DNA from: Betaproteobacteria bacterium
Lineage (GTDB): Bacteria; Pseudomonadota; Gammaproteobacteria; Burkholderiales; Casimicrobiaceae
Assembly (NCBI GenBank): GCA_016717855.1
Contig: JADKEV010000027.1
Coordinates: 26,502 to 90,501 of the forward strand
Direction of reading: 5' to 3'
Length of the DNA: 64,000 nt
Shown here in pieces: positions 39,086 to 47,695 of the stretch (the stretch's first letter is position 1; each line of letters begins with the position of its first letter). Position numbers and translations under genes: made by a program. The notes under the pieces are model-generated. The model searched no databases and was not told the DNA's origin. It worked only from the letters and a program-made list of their open reading frames with translations.

Positions 39086-40464
39086 CAGGCTTTGCGCAAG
39101 TGCCACGCCTTCGGCCGCGTGAACGTCTCGATCCCGTAGGTCGACAGCGTCAGCCCTATGCCGGAATCGCCGACGCCGGACCACGGCAGGCGCGGGCTCA
39201 CGCGATCGCAGCAGTTCCAGTACACGGTCCCGGCGCGCGCTTGCCCGAGCATGCGTTCCGCCCGCTTGCGGTCCTTGGTGAAGACCCCGGCGGTGAGGCC
39301 GTACGACGTGTCGTTCATCAGCACCATCGCCTCGGCGTCGTCCTGCACCGACTGGATGCCGATGATGGGGCCGAAACTCTCGTCGCGCATCACGGTCATC
39401 GAATGGTCGACGTCGAGCAGCACGGTGGGCTGGAAGTAATTGCCCTTGCCCAGGCCGCGGGTCCGGATCCGCTTGCCGCCGATGGCGAGCCTGGCCCCTT
39501 TTTTCGTCGCGTCGGCGATCTGGGCTTCGAGCACCTTGATCTGCGGGGCGCGGGTGAGCGGGCCGATGTAGGTGCCCTCGGCCAGCGGGTCGCCGATCTT
39601 GAAGCCCTTCACTTCCTTGATGAACGCGTCGACGAACGGCTGGTAGATGTTTTCGTGGACGTAGATGCGCTCGACGGCGCAGCACGACTGCCCGGCGTTG
39701 TACATTGCGCCGTCGGCCAGGCCCGCGGCCGCGGCCACCGGATCGACGTCGTCGCAGACGTAGACCGGATCCTTGCCGCCCAGCTCGAGCTGCAGCTTGA
39801 TCATGCGCCCCGCCACCGCCTTCGCGATCGCCTTGCCGGTCGCCGCCGACCCGGTGAAGAACACGCCGTCGACCGGCTGCTTCAACAGCGCCGCGCCCAC
39901 CGTGCCCGTGCCGATCACCGTCGTGAACACCGTCTGCGGGACCCCCGCCTCATAGAGCATTTCCGCGATCTCGAGGCCGGTGCGGGTGGCGAACTCCGAC
40001 GGTTTGTACAGCACCGCGTTGCCGGTGAGCAAGGCGGGGACGAACACGTTGGCGCCGACGAAATACGGATAGTTCCACGCGGAGATGTTGGCGATCACGC
40101 CCAGTGGCTCGTGGCTGATCACTTCCGTCATCCCGTCCTGGTCGTGCACCTTGCGCGGCCGCAGCGTCTTCCGCGCGTGGTCCAGGAAGAACTCGATCCG
40201 GGGCAGCAGGCCGTTCAGCTCGCTCATCGCCTGCTGCAGCGGCTTGCCGGTCTCGCTCACCAGGATGCGCGCGAGCTCGTCCTTGCGCGCGGCGACCTGG
40301 GCGCGGAACGCCCGGATCACCTTGGTGCGGTGGCCCAGCGACTTCGCAGCCCAGGCCGGCTGGGCGTCGCGGGCCAGCATGTACTTGCGCTTGATGCTGG
40401 CGGCGTTGTCTTCGAGGACTTCGGCGACGATCTTGCCGGTGGCGGGGTTGGTGATCTTGAGCAT
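39085..40464 (-). CDS. NAD(P)-dependent aldehyde dehydrogenase
   Basis: 459 residues. The catalytic Cys261 is in NAGQSCCAVER and the general-base Glu227 in LQLELGGKDP; cofactor residues lie in ISAWNYPY and TGSAATGK. It oxidises an aldehyde to an acid. It lies between the iron alcohol dehydrogenase (67 bases) and the HAD gene. An aminoaldehyde or the aldehyde made by the neighbouring ADH is the likely substrate. Confidence 0.9.
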   Translation of the reverse strand: MLKITNPATGKIVAEVLEDNAASIKRKYMLARDAQPAWAAKSLGHRTKVIRAFRAQVAARKDELARILVSETGKPLQQAMSELNGLLPRIEFFLDHARKTLRPRKVHDQDGMTEVISHEPLGVIANISAWNYPYFVGANVFVPALLTGNAVLYKPSEFATRTGLEIAEMLYEAGVPQTVFTTVIGTGTVGAALLKQPVDGVFFTGSAATGKAIAKAVAGRMIKLQLELGGKDPVYVCDDVDPVAAAAGLADGAMYNAGQSCCAVERIYVHENIYQPFVDAFIKEVKGFKIGDPLAEGTYIGPLTRAPQIKVLEAQIADATKKGARLAIGGKRIRTRGLGKGNYFQPTVLLDVDHSMTVMRDESFGPIIGIQSVQDDAEAMVLMNDTSYGLTAGVFTKDRKRAERMLGQARAGTVYWNCCDRVSPRLPWSGVGDSGIGLTLSTYGIETFTRPKAWHLRKA

Positions 40465-40531
40465 GGCGATTCCGGATCGGATACGGGTGGTGGAGGCGCC
40501 CGGCGCATTGCCGCCCGGGCGCTGATGCGAG

Positions 40532-41698
40532 TCAGATCGCGTCGGCGAATATCCGCGCGAAGTCCTCGCGGGTGCAGGGGCGCGGGTTGGTCTGGTGACA
40601 GATGTCGTCGATCGCCACCGCGACCAGCGCGTCGATGTGCCCGGGGTTGACGCCGGAGGCGGCCAGCTTCGCCGGGATTCCCAGCTGCGCTTTCAACTGG
40701 ACGATCCATCCGATGAACGCGGCGGCCGCATCGGCTTCGTTCATCGTGCCGGCGCCCGGGACCTGCGCCACGCGCGCCATCTCGGCCATCTTCCCGGCCG
40801 CGGCGGGCAGGTTGAAGCGCATCACGTGGTCGAGCATGATCCCGTTGGCCAGGCCATGATGCAGGTCGGCCACGGTCGAGAGCGCATGCGCGCACGAGTG
40901 CACGGCGCCGAGGTCCTTCTGGAAGGCGATCGCGCCCATCATCGAGGCCATCATCATGTCGCCGCGGGCGGCCAGGTTCGACGGCTCGCGCACGGCGACC
41001 GGCAGCGCGCGCGCGGCGATGCGCACCCCTTCGAGCGCGATGCCGTCGCACAGCGGATGGTAGGCGGGCGACAGGTACGACTCGATGTTGTGCGTGAGCG
41101 CATCCATGCCGGTGGCCGCGGTGATCTGCGGCGGGAGGTCCAGCGTCAGCGCCGGGTCGGCGAACACGACCTTGGCCAGCAGCCTCTGCGAGAAGACGAT
41201 TTTCTTGACGTGGGTCTTGTCGTCGGAGACGACGGACGAGCGCCCCACTTCGCTGCCCGTGCCCGACGTGGTCGGCAATGCGACGAAGTACGGCAGCGGA
41301 TTGGCGATAGTCCGCACCTGCGGGTGATCCCACGCGTACTCGAGCACGTCGTCGCCGGCGTTAGTCGCCATCAGCGCGACCAGCTTGGCCACGTCCAGCG
41401 CCGCGCCGCCGCCGAAGCCGACGACCGCGTCGGCGCCGTGCGCCCGGTACGCTGCGACGCCGGTGCCCACCATGCTGGCCATCGGGTTGCCCCAGATGCC
41501 GGAAAAGGTCGCGACGGCCAGCCCGCCGTCGGCCAGCGCCTGCGCGAATTTGCGCGCGACGGGCAGCGGGGCGAGGCCCTTGTCGGTGACGATCAGCGGG
41601 CGCTTGACGCCCTTGGACTTCAGGTGGTCGGCGACGAGCGCGGAGGCGCCGGCGCCGAAATGGATGGTCGTGGGAAAGGCAAATCTGGAAATGGTCAT
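40532..41698 (-). CDS. Iron-containing (group III) alcohol dehydrogenase
   Basis: 388 residues. NAD-binding GFGGGAALDVAKLVAL, the family signature DALTHNIESYLSP, and the metal-ligand histidines in VHSCAHALSTVADLHHGLAN are all present. ATG 41698 follows an unlikely leader in the longer frame. It interconverts an alcohol and an aldehyde; with the adjacent aldehyde dehydrogenase it can take an alcohol to an acid. Confidence 0.9.
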   Translation of the reverse strand: MTISRFAFPTTIHFGAGASALVADHLKSKGVKRPLIVTDKGLAPLPVARKFAQALADGGLAVATFSGIWGNPMASMVGTGVAAYRAHGADAVVGFGGGAALDVAKLVALMATNAGDDVLEYAWDHPQVRTIANPLPYFVALPTTSGTGSEVGRSSVVSDDKTHVKKIVFSQRLLAKVVFADPALTLDLPPQITAATGMDALTHNIESYLSPAYHPLCDGIALEGVRIAARALPVAVREPSNLAARGDMMMASMMGAIAFQKDLGAVHSCAHALSTVADLHHGLANGIMLDHVMRFNLPAAAGKMAEMARVAQVPGAGTMNEADAAAAFIGWIVQLKAQLGIPAKLAASGVNPGHIDALVAVAIDDICHQTNPRPCTREDFARIFADAI

Positions 41699-41764
41699 CG
41701 TCGCTGTGCTCGTGAGGAAAACGTCATCGTAAGGTGGCGTGCGGCGGGCCAAAGCCGCGTTCGA

Positions 41765-43147
41765 TCAAATGATCTCGAAATAGCGCTTCAATTCCCAATC
41801 GGTGACGCCGTCGAGCCACTGCCGCCATTCCCAGTCGCGGGTGGCGGCGAAGTGATCGACGAACTCGTCGCCGAACCAGTCGCGGGCGATCGCCGACTGC
41901 TCGAAGATCCGGGTGGTCTCGATCAAGGTGCGCGGGGCGCGCGGAATGTTCTCGCCGCCCTGGTTGGTGCCGTGGATGGGCTTGGCCGTGAGCTTGAGCT
42001 TCTTTTCCACCCCATGCAGGCCGGCGGCGATCACCGCCGCCATTGCCAGGTACGGGTTCACGTCGGCGCCCGGGCAACGCGTCTCCAGCCGCGTCGCCTT
42101 GGGCGAACCGGCGATGACGCGAAAGCTGGCGGTGCGGTTGTCGACACCCCACGTCGGCTTGACCGGCGCCCAGAAGCCGTCGACCAGGCGTTTGTAGCTG
42201 TTGATGGTCGGCCAGATCATCGGCGCCATTTCCATCATGCAGGCGACCTGGCCCGCGAGATAGCTTTCGAACAACTTGCTCATTCCGCTGTGCGAGCCCT
42301 TGGGGTCGTAGAACAGGTTCCTCTTGCCGTCGGAGAGCGACTGGTGGACGTGGCCGCTGCACCCCGGATAGTGCTGGTTCCACTTGGCCATGAAGCTGGG
42401 CATGATCCCGAAACGGGAGCCGATCTCCTTCGCGCCGGTCTTGAACAGGATGGAGCGGTCCGCCTGCTCCAGCGCCTCGGAGAACAGGATCGCCGCCTCG
42501 TAGACGCCGGGCCCTGTCTCGGTGTGCAGGCCCTCGATCGGCACGTGGAAGGCCGCCATCTCCTCCATCAGCGCCTTGAAGAACTCGCGGTTCTCGTTCA
42601 TCCGCAGCAGCGAATAGCCGAACATGCCCGGCGTGATCGGCTCCGGCGCCTGGCCCTTTTTCTCGGCCCAGCTATGCGGCGACTCGGCGAAGTTGAACCA
42701 CTCGAACTCCATCCCGGTCATCACGGTGAAGCCCAGCGTTTCGGCGCGTTGCAGCACCTTCTTCAGCACCTGCCGCGGGCAGATCGGCAGCGGTTCTTCC
42801 TTGCTATCGACGGTGCGGATGAAGTTGCCCAGGAAGAACGGCACGTGATCGTCCCAGGGCACGGTGCGGAAGGTCGACAGGTCGATCCGCGCGACTGCAT
42901 CGGGAAAGCCCTTGTGCCAGCCGGTGATTTTCGTGTTGTCGTAGCAGACGTCCGACGAATCCCAGCCGAACACGACGTCGCAGAAGCCAAAGCCGCTCTC
43001 CGCCGCCGAGTAGAACTTTTCCTTGTGGATGTACTTGCCGCGCAGGATGCCGTCGATGTCCGACACCGCCACCTTGACCCGGTTGCCCGGCGATGCCCGC
43101 ACCGCCTGGATGATCTGGGCGTCGTTCAGGGATTTGTTGGTCGCCAT
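41765..43147 (-). CDS. Glutamine-synthetase-like ligase (gamma-glutamyl amine ligase, PuuA/GMAS-like)
   Basis: 460 residues with the GS core: ETGPGVYEAAI, GCSGHVHQSL (ATP site) and RCPGADVNPYLAMAAV. These GS-III-like proteins attach glutamate to an amine (putrescine, methylamine, ethanolamine) rather than ammonia; which amine cannot be told. It is first in a run with ADH, ALDH, HAD and an FAD/GcvT dehydrogenase, which favours an amine or amino-alcohol route through gamma-glutamyl intermediates. Confidence 0.85.
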   Translation of the reverse strand: MATNKSLNDAQIIQAVRASPGNRVKVAVSDIDGILRGKYIHKEKFYSAAESGFGFCDVVFGWDSSDVCYDNTKITGWHKGFPDAVARIDLSTFRTVPWDDHVPFFLGNFIRTVDSKEEPLPICPRQVLKKVLQRAETLGFTVMTGMEFEWFNFAESPHSWAEKKGQAPEPITPGMFGYSLLRMNENREFFKALMEEMAAFHVPIEGLHTETGPGVYEAAILFSEALEQADRSILFKTGAKEIGSRFGIMPSFMAKWNQHYPGCSGHVHQSLSDGKRNLFYDPKGSHSGMSKLFESYLAGQVACMMEMAPMIWPTINSYKRLVDGFWAPVKPTWGVDNRTASFRVIAGSPKATRLETRCPGADVNPYLAMAAVIAAGLHGVEKKLKLTAKPIHGTNQGGENIPRAPRTLIETTRIFEQSAIARDWFGDEFVDHFAATRDWEWRQWLDGVTDWELKRYFEII

Positions 43148-43305
43148 GGCCGTGCTCCTTCGGAAGGGGCCCACGATACCGGAGCCCCGGGTACAAATCA
43201 ACAAAACACCACAAAAGCGGTCAGCCCGATTCGCGCCAACGAACTCCGGAGGATGGTGAGGCAGCGACCATCTCGTGACGCACCGCACGCACGCGCGCCG
43301 CTATT

Positions 43306-43356
43306 GATGGGTATCGCTGCGCTCCACCATCTAGGACGGCGCTCCACCCATCCTAC
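43306..43356. repeat. Dispersed repeat, interrupted copy at the galU stop
   Basis: Contains GATGGGTATCGCTGCGCTCC at one end and CGCTCCACCCATCCTAC at the other, the two ends of the 31-bp unit at 44243-44273 on the opposite strand, with about 20 bases between. The galU stop codon (43353-43355) lies within it. Confidence 0.65.
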
Positions 43357-44219
43357 TTCAGGGTTCGCAAATACGCGGCAAACCCCTCCCCTACTTCCGG
43401 GTGTTTCAACCCGAACGCCACGGTTGCTTCCAGGTACCCGAGCTTGTCGCCGCAGTCGTAGCGCTTGCCTTCGAACTCGTAGGCATAGACCGGCACGTCG
43501 TCCAGCATGCTGGCGATCGCGTCGGTGAGTTGCAGTTCGCCGCCCGAGCCGGGCTTGAGGTTGCGCAGGTGGTTGAAGATGCTGCCCGAGAGCAGATAGC
43601 GCCCGACCACCCCCAGCGTCGACGGCGCAACCTCAGGCTTGGGTTTTTCGACAATCCTGGTGATCCGCCCCAGCCGCGGGCCGACCGGGTCGGTCGCGAC
43701 GATGCCGTACGAGCCCGTATTCGCGCGCGGGATGTTCTCGACGCCGATCAGCGAATGGCCCTGCTCCTCGTAGAGCGCGATCATCTGCCGCATCACCGAT
43801 ACCTTGCTGTCGATCAGATCGTCGGCCAGGATGATCGCGAACGGCTCGTCGCCGACCACCGGCTGCGCGCACAGCACCGCATGGCCCAGGCCCAGCGCTT
43901 CGGTCTGCCGGATGTAGATGCAGTTGATGCCCTTCGGCGCGGCGCTCTGCACGACTTCGAGCAACGCCATCTTGTTCTTTGCGGTCAGCTCCGTCTCGAG
44001 CTCGTACGCCTTGTCGAAGTGATCCTCGATCGCGCGCTTGTTGCGCCCGGTGATGAAGATCATGTCGGTGATCCCCGCCTCGGCCGCCTCCTCCACCGCG
44101 TACTGGATCAGCGGCTTGTCGACGACCGGCAGCATCTCCTTCGGGCTCGCCTTGGTCGCGGGCAGGAACCGGCTGCCCAGCCCGGCGACGGGGAACACGA
44201 CTTTGGTGACTTTTTTCAT
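43353..44219 (-). CDS. galU: UTP-glucose-1-phosphate uridylyltransferase
   Basis: 288 residues from ATG 44219. The nucleotidyltransferase motif FPVAGLGSRFLPATKASPKE is nearly identical to GalU, with EALGLGHAVLCA and EGKRYDCGDKLGYLEATV also diagnostic. It makes UDP-glucose for cell-envelope sugars. A longer start at 44240 adds seven poorly conserved residues. The stop codon is inside a dispersed repeat, suggesting the repeat inserted at the end of the gene. Confidence 0.93.
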   Translation of the reverse strand: MKKVTKVVFPVAGLGSRFLPATKASPKEMLPVVDKPLIQYAVEEAAEAGITDMIFITGRNKRAIEDHFDKAYELETELTAKNKMALLEVVQSAAPKGINCIYIRQTEALGLGHAVLCAQPVVGDEPFAIILADDLIDSKVSVMRQMIALYEEQGHSLIGVENIPRANTGSYGIVATDPVGPRLGRITRIVEKPKPEVAPSTLGVVGRYLLSGSIFNHLRNLKPGSGGELQLTDAIASMLDDVPVYAYEFEGKRYDCGDKLGYLEATVAFGLKHPEVGEGFAAYLRTLK

Positions 44220-44242
44220 ATATCTCGTTCTATCGGTCATTC

Positions 44243-44273
44243 GTAGGATGGGTGGAGCGCAGCGATACCCATC
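44243..44273. repeat. 31-bp dispersed repeat, copy in plus orientation
   Basis: Begins GTAGGATGGGTGGAGCGCAG and ends ATACCCATC. It is an exact inverted copy of 44383-44413, so together they can form a long stem. Located between galU and ligA. Confidence 0.8.
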
Positions 44274-44352
44274 GTCGGGTTCGGAGAGAACCGGGCGGAA
44301 ATTGCCGCAACCCGATTGCGGGCCGGAAAATCGATGCCGGCGACGTCAACGA

Positions 44353-44377
44353 GATGGGTATCGCTGCGCTCCACCCA
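44353..44377. repeat. 31-bp dispersed repeat, truncated inverted copy
   Basis: Reads GATGGGTATCGCTGCGCTCC then ACCCA; the last six bases of the unit are missing. It directly precedes the full inverted copy by five bases. Confidence 0.75.
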
Positions 44378-44382
44378 CCATC

Positions 44383-44413
44383 GATGGGTATCGCTGCGCT
44401 CCACCCATCCTAC
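44383..44413. repeat. 31-bp dispersed repeat, full inverted copy
   Basis: Starts GATGGGTATCGCTGCGCTCC and ends ACCCATCCTAC; perfect reverse complement of 44243-44273. It lies 20 bases downstream of the ligA stop on the minus strand, so it may act as a hairpin after ligA. Confidence 0.8.
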
Positions 44414-44433
44414 GGCATCGGTTTCCACTTTGC

Positions 44434-46479
44434 TCATTCGATCATCGCCAGCAACTGCGCTTCGTCGATCACCGGCACGCCCAGTTCTTCTGCCTTGTCC
44501 AGCTTGCTGCCGGCTTCGACGCCGGCGACGACGTACGAGGTCTTTTTCGAGACGCTGCCGGTCACTTTGCCGCCGTGCTGTTCGATCAGTTCCTTCGCGC
44601 TGTCGCGGCTCAACGCCGGCAACGTGCCGGTCAGCACGAAGGTCATCCCGGTCAGCCGTCCGGCCGACTTCGCGGCCTGCTCGGTCTCGGGCCAGGTGAC
44701 CCCCGCGGCCCGCAGTTCGTCGATCACCTGCCGATTGTGTTTCTCGAGGCAGAACTGGCGGATCGACGCGGCCAGCACCGGGCCGACGTCGCGCACTTCG
44801 AGCAGACCGGCCTCGTCAGCCGCCAACAGCGCGTCGAGCTTGCCGAAATGCTGCGCCAGGTCCTTCGCCGTGGTCTCGCCGACGTGGCGGATGCCCAGCG
44901 CGTAGATGAAACGGGTCAGCGTCGTCCGCTTGCTCTTCTCGATGCCCGCATGCAGGTTGGCCGCCGACTTCTCCGCCATCCGCTCCAGCGCGGCGAGCGC
45001 CGCCACGCCCAGCTTGTACAGGTCTGCCGGCGTGCGTACCAGGTTGCCCTCGACGAGCTGGTCGACCATCTTCTCGCCCAGGCCTTCGATATCCATCGCG
45101 CGGCGCGAAGCAAAGTGGAGCAGCGCCTGCTTCCGCTGCGCGCCGCAAACCAGGCCGCCGGTGCAGCGCGTCGCCGCCTCGTCCTCGGGCCGCTCGACGT
45201 GCGAGCCGCACACGGGGCACTGCGACGGCATCGCGAACTCGCGCTCGGCCCCGCTGCGCTTTTCCACGAGCACCCGCACGACTTCCGGTATCACGTCCCC
45301 CGCGCGACGCACCACCACGGTGTCGCCGATGCGCACGTCCTTGCGCCGGATCTCGTCCTCGTTGTGCAGCGTCGCGTTGGTGACGGTGACGCCGCCGACG
45401 AAAACGGGTTTCAGGCGCGCGACCGGCGTCAGCGCGCCGGTGCGCCCGACCTGGACGTCGATGTCCAGAACTTCGGTGAGCATTTCCTCGGCCGGGAACT
45501 TGTGCGCGATGGCGTAGCGCGGCGCCCGCGACACGAAGCCCAGGCTCGCCTGCTGCGCCAGGTCGTTGACCTTGTAGACGACGCCGTCGATCTCGAAGGG
45601 CAGCGCCGTGCGTTGCGCGCCGATGCGCCGGTAGTAGTCGAGCAATCCCGCCAGGCCTTGCACCACATCGCGCTCGGCCGCCACCGGAAAGCGCCAGTCC
45701 GCCAGTCTCTGCATCAGCGCGTCGTGCGTCGCCGGCGGGGCGGCCGCGCCCCACTCCACCGCGCCGATGCCGTAGGCGAAAAAGTGCAGCCGCCGCGACG
45801 CGGTGATCTTCGGGTCGAGCTGGCGCAGCGCGCCGGCGGCGCCGTTACGCGGGTTCACGAAGGTCTTCTCGCCAGCCGCCGCATGGGCCGCGTTCAGCGC
45901 CTCGAAGTCGCGCTTCAACATCAGCACCTCGCCGCGCACCTCGATGAACGGGGGTAAGCGATCCGCGCGCCCGTGCAGGCGCAGCGGGATCGCGGCAATG
46001 GTGCGCAGGTTCGCCGTCACGTCCTCGCCGGTGTAGCCGTCGCCGCGCGTCGCGCCGCGGACCAGCGCGCCGCCCTCGTAGGTCATGCTGATCGCCAGGC
46101 CGTCGAACTTCGGTTCGACCGCGTACGCGACGCTTTCGTGGTCGAGGCCTTCGCGCACGCGGCGGTCGAAGTTCTCGACATCGGCATCGGCAAAGGCATT
46201 GTTCAGGGACAGCATCGGGGCACGATGCGTCACCGGGGCGAACGCATTCGACGGCGTCGCCCCTACGCGCTGGGTCGGCGAGTCCGGGGTCAGCAGTTGC
46301 GGATATTCCTGCTCCAGCGCCTGAAGCTCGCGGAACAGCCCGTCGTACTCGGCGTCGCTGACGCTGGGCGCGTCGAGCACGTAGTAGCGGTAGTTGTGGG
46401 TCTCGAGCGCCTCGCGCAGAACCTGCGCGCGGTCACGAACGGCGGCGGGAATGCCGGCGGCGGCTGGAGGCGAGGTCAT
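44434..46479 (-). CDS. ligA: NAD-dependent DNA ligase
   Basis: 681 residues, the expected size. The adenylation lysine lies in VEPKFDGLAI, with TRGDGYTGEDVT following; a zinc-finger cysteine set (CPVCGSHVER, then CTGGLVC), helix-hairpin-helix repeats and a C-terminal BRCT domain (TFVLTGTLPALSRD) are in order. It seals nicks in DNA during replication using NAD. It is 18 bases downstream of zipA, the common betaproteobacterial arrangement. Confidence 0.95.
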   Translation of the reverse strand: MTSPPAAAGIPAAVRDRAQVLREALETHNYRYYVLDAPSVSDAEYDGLFRELQALEQEYPQLLTPDSPTQRVGATPSNAFAPVTHRAPMLSLNNAFADADVENFDRRVREGLDHESVAYAVEPKFDGLAISMTYEGGALVRGATRGDGYTGEDVTANLRTIAAIPLRLHGRADRLPPFIEVRGEVLMLKRDFEALNAAHAAAGEKTFVNPRNGAAGALRQLDPKITASRRLHFFAYGIGAVEWGAAAPPATHDALMQRLADWRFPVAAERDVVQGLAGLLDYYRRIGAQRTALPFEIDGVVYKVNDLAQQASLGFVSRAPRYAIAHKFPAEEMLTEVLDIDVQVGRTGALTPVARLKPVFVGGVTVTNATLHNEDEIRRKDVRIGDTVVVRRAGDVIPEVVRVLVEKRSGAEREFAMPSQCPVCGSHVERPEDEAATRCTGGLVCGAQRKQALLHFASRRAMDIEGLGEKMVDQLVEGNLVRTPADLYKLGVAALAALERMAEKSAANLHAGIEKSKRTTLTRFIYALGIRHVGETTAKDLAQHFGKLDALLAADEAGLLEVRDVGPVLAASIRQFCLEKHNRQVIDELRAAGVTWPETEQAAKSAGRLTGMTFVLTGTLPALSRDSAKELIEQHGGKVTGSVSKKTSYVVAGVEAGSKLDKAEELGVPVIDEAQLLAMIE

Positions 46480-46497
46480 CGCGCGGGCCGCCGCGCG

Positions 46498-47673
46498 TCA
46501 GGTGAACAGCCGCAGCGCCCGCGCGCCGCCGGGTTCGATGCCCTTGGCGCGCATCGTCGCCTGGACGGTCTGCAATTGCGAACGGATCGTCCCCAGCCCG
46601 GCGTCGGTCAGCGGCCTGGCCTTGTCGTCGACGAGTTCGGCGTCCAGCGTCGTCGCCAGCCGCTTGGCCAGCGTGCGCATCTGGTCGTACACCTTGACCG
46701 CGTCCGGCACGCGCGGCACGTCGAGCAGCAGCGTAATGCCGCCGGTCGCGAGCAGCCTCATCGATTCGGCCAGCAGCGGCTGGTCCTCGCGGTTCTGCAG
46801 GCGGAACAGCAGCACGCCGCTCTCCTCGCTCACGTAGTCGAACGCGCCGCTGCCGTTGAGGCGGAAACCGGAGGCCTCAGCGACGCCGCGCAGACGCGTG
46901 CCCGTCCACCGCCCGCCATCGCGGCGTTGCAGGTTGAGGCCGATCTGGATGTCGACGTCGGCGCAGAACGCATCGAGCTCGGCGGCGCGCTCGAGTTCGT
47001 CGGCGCGCTCGGCGATGATGGTCGCCGCTGGTATTGCCTGGCCCAACTCTTCGATCACCCCCCGGAAGACCGTGTAGCCCTGTTCGGTCAGTGCCCCAGA
47101 GCGGTCCGCCAGCACCAGGCAGGCCGCCACTTCGGTGTACGACTCGGTATCGCGGATCGGCGACCACACGCCGGAGACCTGCCGGCCGACCCAGCGGCAC
47201 GGCTTGGCGTAGGCGAACTCGACCGCATCCATCAGCAATCCGCCCGGGATCGGCTGGACGGCCTGCAGCCGCGCCACGCATTCGATGTCCGGATCGGGCA
47301 ATTCGCCGCCGACCGGCTCGCCGGCCAGCGGCGGCGAGCCGCGCTCGAGCGGCGGCTCGGGTTCCGCGACCGGGAGGAGCGCGTCTTGTTCCCGCGGCGG
47401 CATGGGCGGCGCGACGGCCTCGACCGAACCGGCGGCCGGATTGAATGGCGGCGCGCCGTCCCCGCCGCCGGCCGCCGCCGCCATGCTTGGCTCGATGCGC
47501 TCGCGCGCCTCGGGTTTTTCTTCGGGCGCCGGATCGAGCAGCGGATCGGCAGTGGTCTTGAACGCCTCGTCCATCCGGCGCCGGATCCGCCGCTCCTGGA
47601 GCTTGTTGTACCCGTACACGGCGATGACCAGCACGGCGCCGATGATCAGTAGTCCGATTTGCAGGGTGCTCAT
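46498..47673 (-). CDS. zipA: Cell division protein ZipA
   Basis: 391 residues: an N-terminal membrane anchor (MSTLQIGLLIIGAVLVIAVY), a short basic segment, a Pro/Glu-rich linker and a C-terminal ZipA globular domain (about 250-391) with LLLDVPRVPDAVKVYDQM. It tethers FtsZ to the inner membrane. ATG 47673 is chosen because the anchor begins there; an upstream start at 47706 is possible. It lies between smc (22 bases) and ligA. Confidence 0.9.
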   Translation of the reverse strand: MSTLQIGLLIIGAVLVIAVYGYNKLQERRIRRRMDEAFKTTADPLLDPAPEEKPEARERIEPSMAAAAGGGDGAPPFNPAAGSVEAVAPPMPPREQDALLPVAEPEPPLERGSPPLAGEPVGGELPDPDIECVARLQAVQPIPGGLLMDAVEFAYAKPCRWVGRQVSGVWSPIRDTESYTEVAACLVLADRSGALTEQGYTVFRGVIEELGQAIPAATIIAERADELERAAELDAFCADVDIQIGLNLQRRDGGRWTGTRLRGVAEASGFRLNGSGAFDYVSEESGVLLFRLQNREDQPLLAESMRLLATGGITLLLDVPRVPDAVKVYDQMRTLAKRLATTLDAELVDDKARPLTDAGLGTIRSQLQTVQATMRAKGIEPGGARALRLFT

Positions 47674-47695
47674 AGTCGCCGGTATCCGCCTGGAG

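Noticed and set aside
35879..39139. A 1086-codon open frame on the plus strand
   Set aside because: Antisense to the third FAD/GcvT gene and the HAD gene, low-complexity composition, no domain.
44237..44437. A 66-codon frame with two WVERSDTH units
   Set aside because: It is made of the dispersed 31-bp repeat read as protein; no evidence of a gene.
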